A DNA stretch of 64,000 nucleotides from NCBI RefSeq assembly GCF_030817535.1, contig NZ_JAUSZL010000002.1, forward strand, positions 1,612,001-1,676,000. Reading direction: 5' to 3'. This document shows, in pieces, positions 50,956 to 59,952 of the stretch. The DNA is from Streptomyces sp. V3I8. GTDB lineage: Bacteria; Actinomycetota; Actinomycetes; Streptomycetales; Streptomycetaceae. A model generated the notes under the pieces. The model searched no databases and was not told the origin of the DNA. It saw only the letters and a program-made list of their open reading frames with translations. Each line of letters begins with the position of its first letter. The first letter of the stretch is position 1. The translations under genes and the position numbers were made by a program.

Positions 50956-52235
50956 GTCACGCTCACCTTCCGGCCGAACCGGCGGGCGGCCGGTGCGAGG
51001 GCCGCTGTCAGCAAGGCGGTGACGGGGGCTCCGGACCGCGCGGCGAGGGCCGCCTGGAGCGGGATCATGGCTCGGATGCCGCCGCCGACGGCCCGCTGGG
51101 TGAGCGGGGGCGACGGGTTGAGGGCGGCGTGGAGGAGGGGGCGGGCGGAGGTCACGGCGTAGAGGGCGGTGAGCGCTCCGCTCAGGGTGGCGATGTCCAG
51201 GGTGATTCTTCTGCGCGCAGGCTCCCCGAAGGGGGCCGCCCTGGAGTCGGGAGGTCTGAAGGATGAGGCCGCTCGGAGGGCGGAGGGTCTTGAGACGACC
51301 GGCTCGGGAGCGAGGCCCGGTTGCAGGTCCCTCGTCCGGGTGCCGCGTGGCCCGGTGTCACGTGACCGGGTGCCGCGTGTCCGGGTGTCGCGTGGCCCGG
51401 TGTCGCGTGGCCCGGTGTCCCGTGTCAACGACCAGGTCAGGGCCGTTGTCGTGGCCAGGGCGGCCAGTGGGGCCAAGGGTGAGCCGCCCTGGGTCTCCTG
51501 GCGGGAGACCGTGGTGACGGCCAGGGTGTGGGCGGCCAGGGTCAGGGCCGACGGCACGGCCTTGCGGGTGTCACCGCCGGAGGCCGCCGAGCCGAGGAGG
51601 AGGTCCAGGCCCCGGGCCGCCGCCATCGCCACGGGGCCGGCGGGCGTGCGCTTGAGGACCAGGTCGTACGACCAGACCGTGGCGGCCAGGGCGCCGGCCA
51701 CCGCGAGTGGCCCGCGGCCCGCCCGGGAGGCCAGGGCCAGGCCCGCCGCCGTCAGGCCTCCGGCGGCCACCAGTGCGGCGGCCGGTCCGATGCGGCCGGA
51801 GGGAAGGGGGCGGTGCGGGCGGTCCACAGCGTCCTCCGCGCGGTCGGCCCAGTCGTTGAGGGCCATACCGGCCTCGTACAGGCAGAGGGAGGAGCCGATG
51901 GCGAGCAGGGTGCGGGAGTTCGGGCGGACCCCGGCGGCGGCAGCGCCCGCGAGCGCGTCACCGGGGACCGTGAACAGGGCTGGGACACGTAGGAGTTCGG
52001 CCCAGGCACGGAGTCGGGAGCCCGCCGCGCGTGACGCCGGTCCCGGTCCCGGTCGCGGCGGCTGCGGTCGTGACGGCCGCGCCGTGCCCTCCGGTGATGC
52101 TTCCGCCCCGGAGGTCCGCGCCACCCGCGCCGCAGGCCCCCGGCGCCGCCGGGGCGACCCGCGCCGCTCTGCCCGTATCAACCCGCTCAGCGCGGCCAAG
52201 CCGTTCAGGCCGCCCCAACCGTTCGGCGTGCTCAT
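50952..52235 (-). CDS. eboC: EboC-type UbiA prenyltransferase family protein
   Basis: This 427-residue integral membrane protein has the UbiA Asp-rich motif YEAGMALNDWADRAEDAVDRPHRPLPSG (N-D-x2-D-x3-D), SYDLVLKRTPAGPVAMAAARG and several helices. The first 75 residues are a Pro/Arg-rich cytoplasmic leader. A variable loop carries an Arg/Asp/Thr/Gly repeat (TRDTGPRD-type, bases about 51340-51430). The second Asp motif expected of active prenyltransferases is not evident, so a transferase or merely structural role is undecided. It overlaps the cyclase gene and the barrel gene by four bases. Confidence 0.8.
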   Translation of the reverse strand: MSTPNGWGGLNGLAALSGLIRAERRGSPRRRRGPAARVARTSGAEASPEGTARPSRPQPPRPGPGPASRAAGSRLRAWAELLRVPALFTVPGDALAGAAAAGVRPNSRTLLAIGSSLCLYEAGMALNDWADRAEDAVDRPHRPLPSGRIGPAAALVAAGGLTAAGLALASRAGRGPLAVAGALAATVWSYDLVLKRTPAGPVAMAAARGLDLLLGSAASGGDTRKAVPSALTLAAHTLAVTTVSRQETQGGSPLAPLAALATTTALTWSLTRDTGPRDTGPRDTRTRGTRSRDTGPRGTRTRDLQPGLAPEPVVSRPSALRAASSFRPPDSRAAPFGEPARRRITLDIATLSGALTALYAVTSARPLLHAALNPSPPLTQRAVGGGIRAMIPLQAALAARSGAPVTALLTAALAPAARRFGRKVSVT

Positions 52236-53398
52236 CGGCGCTCCCCGGCGAAATCTTCCGCGTCCCGGAGGCGGGCCGGTGCCCGCAGCCGCCCCGCCAG
52301 GTCGACCAGGGCGGCGTACTGCTCGCCCAGGGCGGCCGGCCCGTCCCCCACCGGGTCCTTGAAGTAGAAGCCGAGTCCGGACAGCGGGCCGGACAGGCCG
52401 GCCTCATGGGCGCGGGCCACCAGGCGGGCCAGGTCCAGGATCAGGGGGGCGGCCAGCGAGGAGTCGCAGCCCTGCCAGGTCGTCTGCAGGACCATCCGGG
52501 TGCCGAGGAAGCCGTCGAAGGCGATGTGGTCCCAGGCGGTCTTCCAGTCGCCGAGGGCCGGGACGTCGTCGATGTGGGTCTCGCCCTCGGGGACCGTGCC
52601 GAGGGTGTCGGCGAGGGCGCGTTCCTTGCCGGCGTTCTTGGCGGCGGCGGCGGCCGGGTCGGCGAGGGCTGCGCCGTCACCGCCGCCCAGCAGGTTCGTA
52701 CCGGACCAGGCGCGGACCGCCAGGGCGCGCTGCGCGAACATCGGGCCCAGGACCGACCGCAGCAGGGTCTGGCCGGTCTTGCCGTCGCGGCCGGCGTACG
52801 GCAGCCCGGATGCGGCGGCTTCCGTCGCGAGCCGGGGGTGGTGCAGACCCGCGGAGGGGGTGAAGTTGACGTACGGGCAGCCCGCCCGCAGTGCGGCGGC
52901 CGCGTACAGGGAGCTGGCAGGGAGGGCGGTGCCCTCGGGGACGGGTTCCGTGGAGGCCACGTTCACCACGACGGCCCGGTCCAGGGCGCCCCGGCGGACG
53001 AAGTCTCGGAGGTCGCGGGCCAGGTCCTCGACCAGTTCGTCCTCGCTGCGGGTGTCGCCGCGCAGCGGGCCGCCGATCCTGATCTCCCGGTCGGCGGCGG
53101 CCAGTTCGGCGCTCACGGCGGACGGCAGGTCGTGCGGCAGGACGCCACCGGCGGCGAGGGACTCGGCCCGTTTCGGCAGCGGGCAGTCGACCACGTCGTG
53201 TCCGCCGAAGACGAGCGAGGACAGCGGGGGCAGGCCGGCGTCCCGGAAGACGCCGGTCTCGGTCACCATGCCGGTCGGCGGATGGAGCCCGGCCGTGACG
53301 GCCGCGCAGCCCGCGACGGCGGTCGTGGCGACGGAGCCCCTCGCTCCGATCAGCCACACTCCGACCCGAGAAGGGGAAACGGACGGTTCGGCGGACAT
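52232..53398 (-). CDS. Inositol-3-phosphate synthase-family cyclase
   Basis: This 388-residue NAD-dependent myo-inositol-phosphate-synthase-type enzyme has the nucleotide-binding start VGVWLIGARGSVATTAVAG, NVASTEPVPEG, YVNFTPSAGLH, and the catalytic-Lys segment GRDGKTGQTLLRSVLG. The tetrameric-core segment is WQGCDSSLAAPLILDLARL. It converts a hexose-6-phosphate-like substrate into a cyclitol phosphate. It is the first gene of the ebo operon, in the place where other ebo loci carry a dehydroquinate-synthase-like EboD cyclase. The ATG at 53398 keeps the full N-terminus. It may be dedicated to the ebo product rather than to inositol supply. Confidence 0.85.
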   Translation of the reverse strand: MSAEPSVSPSRVGVWLIGARGSVATTAVAGCAAVTAGLHPPTGMVTETGVFRDAGLPPLSSLVFGGHDVVDCPLPKRAESLAAGGVLPHDLPSAVSAELAAADREIRIGGPLRGDTRSEDELVEDLARDLRDFVRRGALDRAVVVNVASTEPVPEGTALPASSLYAAAALRAGCPYVNFTPSAGLHHPRLATEAAASGLPYAGRDGKTGQTLLRSVLGPMFAQRALAVRAWSGTNLLGGGDGAALADPAAAAAKNAGKERALADTLGTVPEGETHIDDVPALGDWKTAWDHIAFDGFLGTRMVLQTTWQGCDSSLAAPLILDLARLVARAHEAGLSGPLSGLGFYFKDPVGDGPAALGEQYAALVDLAGRLRAPARLRDAEDFAGERR

Positions 53399-53535
53399 GG
53401 GCGGCCTCCCTCTCATACGCGAACTGACGCGCGAACTCGTACGCGAACCGGAGGCGCGGTCGTACGCGGTCCGGGAACGGTGGAAAATCCGGGAAAGATA
53501 CGGCAGGGACGGTGCCGGAGGGGTGGAGGGGACAA

Positions 53536-53573
53536 GACGGCGGGCGGGGGTCCGGCGTCCCCCGCCCGCCGTC
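53536..53573. terminator. Perfect 15-bp hairpin terminator
   Basis: GACGGCGGGCGGGGG and its complement flank an eight-base loop. The hairpin lies three bases after the stop of the ThuA-DUF1080 gene and before the ebo promoter region (53399-53535), so it ends the sugar locus transcript. Confidence 0.85.
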
Positions 53574-53575
53574 GC

Positions 53576-54949
53576 TCAATCGCCCTGCGCGGCGGCTCGC
53601 GCCGGCAGTTGCCTGATCCGGACGTCACGGAAGGAGACCCGGTCCTCGGCACCGTGGTTCTGGATGCCGACGTGACCGTCCCGCAGGCTGCGTGCCGGAT
53701 CGGTGTTGGTGTAGTCGTTGACCTTCACGCCGTTGAGCCGGACGCGGAGGCGTTCGCCCTCCACGCGGATCTCGTACGTGTTCCACTCCCCCGGCGGGTT
53801 CAGCGCACGGTCGCGCTTCTCGATGTCGGCGGACCGGAAGCTGTACACGGCCCCAGTGGTGCGGTCGGGGGCGTCGGTCGCGTCGATCTGGATCTCGTAC
53901 CCGTTGTCGACGGCCGACCAGGGGTCGTCGGAGGCCGGGAAGCCCACGAAGACACCGGAGTTGTCGTCACCGGAGGCACTCGCCATCCTCCAGTCGAGCT
54001 TCAGCGAGTACGAGTTGAACTCGGAGGCGCCGTACCAGAGCATGCCCAGGCCGCCGGACGACGTGAGTGTCCCGTCGTCCGAGAGCGAGAACGAACCCGG
54101 TCCCGCCTGCTTCCAGTCCGCCAGTGACTCGGCACTCCCGTCGAAGAGCGGCGTGTAGCCCTTCTCCGGACGGCAGTCGGCCTGTGTGTCACCGACGGCC
54201 CAGCGGATGCCGCCCAGCAGGTGCTGCCGGAAGGCGGGATCGGCGTACGACTCCTTGGTGTGGCCGCTGCCCGTGTAGAAGGAACGGCCGCCCTTGTACT
54301 CCTGGCACCAGGCGATCGGGTGGTCGCCGCTCATCGTGCCGCCGGTGTACGACGACTCGTCGAGCGAGGCCAGCACATGGGCCCGGTCCCGCGGGTTGGA
54401 GCGGTAGTTGTACCACTCGTCCGTGCGGTTCCAGGACTCCCCGAGGTGCGAGGTGGCCGGGTGGGCCCGGTCCTCGACCTCGACGCGGGCGGGCTGGATC
54501 GCCGGGTGCGACTGGAAGTAGGCGCCGGCCAGGCCGCCGTAGAACTCCCAGTCGTACTCGGTGTCGGCGGCCGCGTGGATGCCCACGTAACCGCCGCCGT
54601 GCCCGATGTACCGCTCGAACGCCTTCTGCTGCCCGTTGGTGAGGACGTCCCCGGTCGTGGAGAGGAACACCACGGCGTCGTACCGGGCGAGGTTTCGCGC
54701 GGAGAAGGCGCGCGAGTCCTCGGTGGCGTCGACCGCGAAGCCGTGTCCGGCCCCGAGTGCCTTCACCGCGGCGATGCCCTCCGGGATGGAGTCGTGCCGG
54801 AATCCGGCGGTCTCGGAGAACACCAGGACCCGGTCGCCGGCCGGATGCCCCTTCGGCTTCGGCCCGTTCGACGCCGCCGGCCCCGACACACACCCGATGA
54901 GCAGGGCGGCGCCGGCCACCGCGGTCACGGTACGGCCAGTTGCTCGCAT
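53576..54949 (-). CDS. ThuA-DUF1080 fusion lipoprotein
   Basis: This 457-residue secreted protein has a lipoprotein signal (VAGAALLIGC lipobox). A ThuA-like domain comes next (about residues 40-245: VLVFSETAGFRHDSIPEGI, VVFLSTTGDVL, GGGYVGIHAAADTEYDW, GRSFYTGSGHTKESY). A DUF1080 domain follows (about residues 265-450: FDGSAESLADWKQ, DNSGVFVGFPASDDPW, NGYEIQIDAT, GEWNTYEIRVEGERLRVRLNG). DUF1080 proteins hydrolyse 3-keto-disaccharides, and ThuA is linked to trehalose use. The fusion suggests extracellular processing of an oxidised disaccharide or glycoside. It follows the PQQ-type dehydrogenase by 36 bp. Confidence 0.87.
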   Translation of the reverse strand: MRATGRTVTAVAGAALLIGCVSGPAASNGPKPKGHPAGDRVLVFSETAGFRHDSIPEGIAAVKALGAGHGFAVDATEDSRAFSARNLARYDAVVFLSTTGDVLTNGQQKAFERYIGHGGGYVGIHAAADTEYDWEFYGGLAGAYFQSHPAIQPARVEVEDRAHPATSHLGESWNRTDEWYNYRSNPRDRAHVLASLDESSYTGGTMSGDHPIAWCQEYKGGRSFYTGSGHTKESYADPAFRQHLLGGIRWAVGDTQADCRPEKGYTPLFDGSAESLADWKQAGPGSFSLSDDGTLTSSGGLGMLWYGASEFNSYSLKLDWRMASASGDDNSGVFVGFPASDDPWSAVDNGYEIQIDATDAPDRTTGAVYSFRSADIEKRDRALNPPGEWNTYEIRVEGERLRVRLNGVKVNDYTNTDPARSLRDGHVGIQNHGAEDRVSFRDVRIRQLPARAAAQGD

Positions 54950-54985
54950 GAAAGACCTCCCTCGGCGGATCAGCGGATCGGCGGG

Positions 54986-57532
54986 TCAGCGGGTCGTGAA
55001 GGTGAAGTCGTCCACGTCGTACAGGGCCCCGGTGCCGCGTCCCTTGAAGACGAGGTAGAGCGTGGTCGTGCCGCGCGGCGCCTTGGACAGGGAGGCGGTG
55101 ACGTCCTGGAAGGTCTCCCAGCCGCCGGTGACCGGGACGGTCGCGCTGCCCAGGAGGCGTCCGGTGGGCGAGCCCGCGCGGACTTCGAGCCTGCCGCCCG
55201 TGCCGGCGGAGGAGACGCGTGCCGTGAGCTTCGTGGCGTTGCTCAGGACGTACGGCTCGAAGGAGATCCAGTCCTTGTTGTTGATGTCACCGACGGTCTT
55301 CGCGCCGTGCGCGCCGGCCCGCTCCGTGATGGTCACGCCCGCGGACTTGCCGAAGTGCTCGGCCTGGCGGTGCTTGGGCTGGACGACGGACTGGTCGTGG
55401 GTGGTGAGGGCCTGCTGGCCGCCGCCACCGCCGTCGGTGTACTCCGCGTCGAAGACTCCGAAGATGTTGGCGTCCTCGTCGTGGCCGCCGTCGGCGCTGG
55501 TCTGGATGGTGCCGGAGCAGCCGTTCGCCGAGGTGACCGGGTGGCCGTGGCTGTCGTGGCCGAGGACGAAGGTGACCTTCACCTTGGCGCAGTCGATGGT
55601 GCGGTCCTCCGGGTCGGTCACCCTCACCTTGAAGGGCACCGCCTCACCGAAGGCGAACAGCTGCCCGTCCTCGGGGAGTTGGAGCGTCACCTTGGGGGCG
55701 GTGTTGCCGACGACGATCTGCACGCTGGAGCTGCCGGTGCGGCCGTCGGGGTCCTTCGCCGTCAGGGTCGCGGTGTAGGTGCCGTTCGTCCTGTACCGGT
55801 GCGTCGGGTTGGCCGACGTCGACGTACCGCCGTCACCGAAGTCCCAGCTGTACGTGAGGGAGTCGCCGTCGGCGTCCGTGGAGCCGGCCGAGGAGAACTT
55901 GACCTTCAGCGGCGCCTGTCCGGACGTCTTGTCGGCGGCGGCCTGCGCCACGGGCGAGTGGCCGTCGGTCGCGTTCTCGATGCGGTAGAGGGCGGAGTTC
56001 TCGTCGCCGCCGAACCAGGCCAGGCCGTAGTCGAGGACGTAGAGCGCGCCGTCCGGCCCGAAGGCCATGTCCATGATCTGGGTGCCGGTCCACGGCACGT
56101 CGGCGATGGACCGCACGGTACCGTCGCCGTCCGCCGAGATCCGCTTGATCCACTGGCGGCCGAACTCACCGGCGAAGAAGTCCCCGTCGTACGCCTCGGG
56201 GAACTTGACCGGCGAGTCGAGCGCGGCGTCGTAGTGGTAGACCGGACCGCCCATCGGGGACTCGGAGCCGGTGCCGAACTCGGGCACGGACGCGCCGTCG
56301 TACGGGATCCAGGCGGCCTGGGCCGGGGGCAGGTCGGTGAGACCGGTGTTGTTCGGCGAGGTGTTCTTCGGCGCGGAGCAGTCGAAGGAGGCACCCGAGG
56401 TCTTCGTCGCGAAGTCGTAGTCCACGTAGGCGTCGTTGTCGCCCGTGCAGTACGGCCAGCCGAAGTTGCCGGGCTTGGTGACGCGGGCGAACTCGACCTG
56501 TCCGGCGGGGCCGCGCGCGGGGTCGGCGGCGCCGGCGTCCGGGCCGTAGTCGCCGACGTAGAGGATGCCGGTCTTCTTGTCGACGCTGAAGCGGAACGGG
56601 TTGCGGAAGCCCATCGCGTAGATCTCGGGGCGCGTCCGGTCCGTGCCCGGCGCGAAGAGGTTGCCCTCCGGGATCGAGTACGAGGCGTCGGCGTTCACCT
56701 TGACGCGCAGGATCTTGCCGCGCAGGTCGTTGGTGTTGCCGGAGGTGCGCTGGGCGTCGAAGACGGGGTTGCGGCCGGCGCGCTCGTCGATGGGCGCGTA
56801 GCCGTCCGACTGGAACGGGTTGGAGTCGTCACCGGTCGACAGGTAGAGGTTGCCGTCCGCGTCGAAGTCGATGTCGCCGCCGACGTGGCAGCAGATGCCG
56901 CGGGTCGCCGGGACGTCGAGGACCTTCTTCTCGCTGGCGTTGTCGAGGGTGCCGTCCTCGTTCAGGACGAAGCGGGAGAGGCGGTTGACGCCGTCGAAGG
57001 GCGCGAAGTCGGCCGCGGTGCCCGTCTCGGGGGCGTCGCCCGCCGGGGTGTCCAGCGGCGGGGCGTAGTAGAGGTAGATGAAGCGGTTGTCGGCGAAGCC
57101 GGGGTCGATGCCGACGCCCTGCAGGCCTTCCTCGTCGTGCGAGTAGACGTCGAGCTTGCCGGCGAGGCGGGTGTTGCCCGCGCTGTCGGTGATCCGCAGC
57201 TCGCCGTCGCGCGAGGTGTGCAGCACCGAGCGGTCCGGGAGGACGGCCAGCGACATGGGCTCGCCGGTCTCCGGCTCGCCCTTGGCGAGGGTGACCTGCT
57301 GGAAGTCCTCCGCGGCGGCCGGTGCGGCGGGGGCCGCGCCCGGGTCCGCGGTGGCCGCACCCGCCGGGGGTGTGGCGAGGGTGAGTGAGGCGCCGGCGAG
57401 GAGTGCGCCGGTGAGCAGGGCGAGCGTCTTGCGCAGCCGTGCCTTCGGGCGGCCTCGGTGGCTCCCCGTCGCGGTGCTCTCGGCTCCGGTGCTCTCGGTT
57501 CTGTCGGTGCTGGTGGGGTCGTTCGCGTGCAC
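54986..57532 (-). CDS. Secreted PQQ-type sugar dehydrogenase with PKD and carbohydrate-binding domains
   Basis: This 848-residue exported protein has a signal peptide (about residues 32-59) and a glucose/sorbosone-dehydrogenase beta-propeller with DEEGLQGVGIDPGFADN and CCHVGGDIDFDADGNLYLSTGDDSNP. RGKILRVKVNADAS, GFRNPFRFSVD and GDYGPDAG continue the propeller. A PKD domain follows (about residues 545-630, SYSWDFGDGGTSTSANPTHRY). A C-terminal CBM6-like domain (KDWISFEPYVL, LEVRAGSPTGRLLG, LYLVFKGRG) completes it. It should oxidise cell-surface or polymeric sugar. The GTG at 57532 lies five bases after GGAGG. The order with ThuA-DUF1080 fits a secreted saccharide-oxidation system. Confidence 0.87.
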   Translation of the reverse strand: MHANDPTSTDRTESTGAESTATGSHRGRPKARLRKTLALLTGALLAGASLTLATPPAGAATADPGAAPAAPAAAEDFQQVTLAKGEPETGEPMSLAVLPDRSVLHTSRDGELRITDSAGNTRLAGKLDVYSHDEEGLQGVGIDPGFADNRFIYLYYAPPLDTPAGDAPETGTAADFAPFDGVNRLSRFVLNEDGTLDNASEKKVLDVPATRGICCHVGGDIDFDADGNLYLSTGDDSNPFQSDGYAPIDERAGRNPVFDAQRTSGNTNDLRGKILRVKVNADASYSIPEGNLFAPGTDRTRPEIYAMGFRNPFRFSVDKKTGILYVGDYGPDAGAADPARGPAGQVEFARVTKPGNFGWPYCTGDNDAYVDYDFATKTSGASFDCSAPKNTSPNNTGLTDLPPAQAAWIPYDGASVPEFGTGSESPMGGPVYHYDAALDSPVKFPEAYDGDFFAGEFGRQWIKRISADGDGTVRSIADVPWTGTQIMDMAFGPDGALYVLDYGLAWFGGDENSALYRIENATDGHSPVAQAAADKTSGQAPLKVKFSSAGSTDADGDSLTYSWDFGDGGTSTSANPTHRYRTNGTYTATLTAKDPDGRTGSSSVQIVVGNTAPKVTLQLPEDGQLFAFGEAVPFKVRVTDPEDRTIDCAKVKVTFVLGHDSHGHPVTSANGCSGTIQTSADGGHDEDANIFGVFDAEYTDGGGGGQQALTTHDQSVVQPKHRQAEHFGKSAGVTITERAGAHGAKTVGDINNKDWISFEPYVLSNATKLTARVSSAGTGGRLEVRAGSPTGRLLGSATVPVTGGWETFQDVTASLSKAPRGTTTLYLVFKGRGTGALYDVDDFTFTTR

Positions 57533-57623
57533 GGGTGCCTCCAGTGATGGGGCTGGTGGTTCATGCGGGTGCGATACGCCGGGGTGCGCCGTCACCCCGG
57601 AAGGAACTCTGTGCGGGGGATGG

Positions 57624-58628
57624 CTAGTCGTTGCCGCCGAAGGCCGCGTCGAAGGAGGCGGTCGGCGGTTCGAAGTCGAAGGCCTTCAGACGGGCGAGTG
57701 CCTCGGGTGCGCCCTGGAGGCGGTCCATGCCCGCGTCCTCCCACTCGACCGAGATCGGTCCCCGGTAGTCGATGGAGCGCAGCATCCGGAAGACGTCCTC
57801 CCAGGGGACGTCGCCGTGGCCCGCGGACACGAAGTCCCAGCCGCGGCGCGGGTCGCCCCACGGGAGGTGCGAGCCGAGGCGGCCGTTGCGGCCGTCGAGC
57901 CGCTTGCGCGCCTCCTTGCAGTCGACGTGGTAGATCCGGTCGCGGAAGTCCCACAGGAAGCCGACCGGGTCGAGGTCCTGCCACACGAAGTGCGAGGGGT
58001 CGAAGTTCAGCCCGAAGGCGGGCCGGTTGCCGACCGCGTCCAGCGCGCGCCGCGTCGTCCAGTAGTCGTACGCGATCTCGCTGGGGTGGACCTCGTGGGC
58101 GAACCGCACGCCCTCGGCGTCGAACACGTCGAGGATGGGGTTCCAGCGCGTGGCGAAGTCCTCGTAGCCGCGCTCGATCATCGACTCGGGGGCTGGCGGG
58201 AACATCGCCACCAGGTGCCAGATCGCGGAGCCGGTGAAGCCGATGACGGTGTCGACGCCGAAGGCCGCCGCGGCGCGCGCGGTGTCGGCGATCTCGGCCG
58301 CCGCCCGCTGCCGTACGCCCTCCGCCTCGCCGTCGCCCCAGATGCGCGCGGGCAGGATCGCCCGGTGGCGCTCGTCGATGATGGCGTCGCAGACGGCCTG
58401 GCCGACCAGGTGGTTGGAGATGGCCCAGCACTTGAGGCCGTACTTGTCGAGCAGCTCCCGCCGGGAGTCCAGGTACGCGGGGTCCGCGAGGGCCTTGTCG
58501 ACCTCGAAGTGGTCTCCCCAGCAGGCGAGTTCGAGTCCTTCGTATCCGAAGTCGCGGGCGAGGCGGCAGACCTCTTCGAGGGGCAGGTCGGCCCACTGGC
58601 CGGTGAACAGCGTGAAGGTGCGCGGCAT
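57624..58628 (-). CDS. TIM-barrel sugar phosphate isomerase/epimerase
   Basis: This 334-residue cytoplasmic barrel shows [87 protein letters not shown] and [11 protein letters not shown]. Metal-type residues are Glu in HEVHP, Asp in FDPSH, His in VDCKEA-adjacent position and Glu in VEWED. Such proteins accompany Gfo/Idh/MocA oxidoreductases in inositol and keto-sugar catabolism. It follows that oxidoreductase gene by 15 bp. Confidence 0.87.
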   Translation of the reverse strand: MPRTFTLFTGQWADLPLEEVCRLARDFGYEGLELACWGDHFEVDKALADPAYLDSRRELLDKYGLKCWAISNHLVGQAVCDAIIDERHRAILPARIWGDGEAEGVRQRAAAEIADTARAAAAFGVDTVIGFTGSAIWHLVAMFPPAPESMIERGYEDFATRWNPILDVFDAEGVRFAHEVHPSEIAYDYWTTRRALDAVGNRPAFGLNFDPSHFVWQDLDPVGFLWDFRDRIYHVDCKEARKRLDGRNGRLGSHLPWGDPRRGWDFVSAGHGDVPWEDVFRMLRSIDYRGPISVEWEDAGMDRLQGAPEALARLKAFDFEPPTASFDAAFGGND

Positions 58629-58643
58629 GGGGACTGGCCTTCC

Positions 58644-59876
58644 TCAGCTGGCTATGGGGGTGAAGACGGAGTTCTTCTCGGCGCTCTCCTCGACCGCGGC
58701 GAGGACGCGCTGCACCTGCAGTCCGTCGGCGAAGGAGGGCAGCGGCCGCCCGCCCTCCGCGACGGCGTGGACCAGGTCGCGGGCCTGGTGCACGAAGGTG
58801 TGCTCGTAGCCCAGGCCGTGGCCCGGCGGCCACCAGGCGTCCAGGTAGGGGTGGTCGGGTTCGGTGACGAGGATGCGGCGGAAGCCGGCGTGCGTGCCGG
58901 GTTCGGTGCCGTCGTGGTAGTGGAGTTCGTTGAGGCGTTCCAGGTCGAAGGCCAGCGAGCCCTTCTCGCCGTTGAGTTCGATACGCAGGGAGTTCTTGCG
59001 GCCGGTCGCGAACCGGGTGGCCTCGAAGGAGGCGAGGGCTCCCGAGGCGAACCGTCCGGTGAACAGGGCCGCGTCGTCGACCGTGACGGCCCCGAGCTCG
59101 CCGCCGCCGGACGCCGAGAGGCCGCTGGAGGCACCGGAGAGCAGCGGCCGCTCCCGTACGAAGGTCTCGGTGAGGGCGGACACCCCGGTCACCGGCTCCC
59201 CCGCCAGGTACTGCGCGAGGTCGACGATGTGGGCGCCCAGGTCGCCGAGCGCCCCCGAGCCGGCCGTCTCCTTGCGCAGCCGCCAGGTCAGCGGGAAGTC
59301 GCGGTCGACCAGCCAGTCCTGGAGGTATGTCACCCGTACGTGGCGCAGGGCGCCGACACGGCCCTCGGCGACCATCCGCCGGGCCAGCGAAGTGGCGGGC
59401 AGCCGGCGGTAGTTGAAGCCCACCATCGCCACCTGGCCGCGGGCGGCGGCGGCCTCGGCGGCCTCGGCCATCGCCTCGGCCTCCTCGACCGTGTTGGCGA
59501 GGGGCTTCTCGCACAGCACGTGCTTGCCCGCGGCGAGCGCGGCGATGGCGATCTCGGCGTGGCTGTCGCCGGGGGTGCAGACGTCGACGAGGTCGACGTC
59601 GTCGCGGGCGATCAGGGCCCGCCAGTCGGTCTCGGCGGCCGCCCAGCCGAGCCGGTCGGCCGCCACCCGTACGGCTCCCGCGTCACGGCCGCAGACGGCG
59701 GCGAGGACGGGCCGGAGCGGCAGGTCGAAGACGCGGCCCGCGGTACGCCACCCCTGGGAGTGGGCGGCGCCCATGAACGCGTATCCGACCATGCCCACGC
59801 CCAGCGGGGGCCGTGCGGCCACCGCTTCGGCCTGTGCCCCGGCCTGTGCCTCGTCGGGCTGCTGCGGCTGTCCCAT
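58644..59876 (-). CDS. Gfo/Idh/MocA-family oxidoreductase
   Basis: This 410-residue NAD(P)-dependent oxidoreductase has an extended leader. The Rossmann motif GVGMVGYAFMGAAHSQGW follows, then DLVDVCTPGDSHAEIAIAAL and the catalytic Lys in HVLCEKPLANTVEEAEAM. The second domain has GFNYRRLPATSLARRMV, YLQDWLVDRDFPLTWR, GDLGAHIVDLAQYLAG. Such enzymes oxidise sugars or glycosides, often at C-3, and are central to 3-keto-glycoside pathways (ThuB-like). A GC hairpin separates it from the binding-protein gene. The ATG at 59876 begins with a short variable leader. Confidence 0.88.
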   Translation of the reverse strand: MGQPQQPDEAQAGAQAEAVAARPPLGVGMVGYAFMGAAHSQGWRTAGRVFDLPLRPVLAAVCGRDAGAVRVAADRLGWAAAETDWRALIARDDVDLVDVCTPGDSHAEIAIAALAAGKHVLCEKPLANTVEEAEAMAEAAEAAAARGQVAMVGFNYRRLPATSLARRMVAEGRVGALRHVRVTYLQDWLVDRDFPLTWRLRKETAGSGALGDLGAHIVDLAQYLAGEPVTGVSALTETFVRERPLLSGASSGLSASGGGELGAVTVDDAALFTGRFASGALASFEATRFATGRKNSLRIELNGEKGSLAFDLERLNELHYHDGTEPGTHAGFRRILVTEPDHPYLDAWWPPGHGLGYEHTFVHQARDLVHAVAEGGRPLPSFADGLQVQRVLAAVEESAEKNSVFTPIAS

Positions 59877-59909
59877 CGGGAGGTCCTCCTCTTCGTCGTG
59901 GCGCGGTGG

Positions 59910-59932
59910 GGGGCGCTCCTGCCGGGCGCCCC
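59910..59932. terminator. Hairpin between binding-protein and oxidoreductase genes
   Basis: GGGGCGC and GCGCCCC flank a nine-base loop. It lies just after the binding-protein stop (59953, read leftward) and could stabilise the upstream message or attenuate read-through into the oxidoreductase gene. Confidence 0.5.
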
Positions 59933-59952
59933 TGAAAGAACAGGCGCACGGC

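Noticed and set aside
54221..57388. Plus-strand frame of over 1000 codons opposite the sugar dehydrogenase
   Set aside because: The minus strand has beta-propeller, PKD and CBM motifs and a ribosome site; the plus frame is Val/Gly/Arg-rich shadow.
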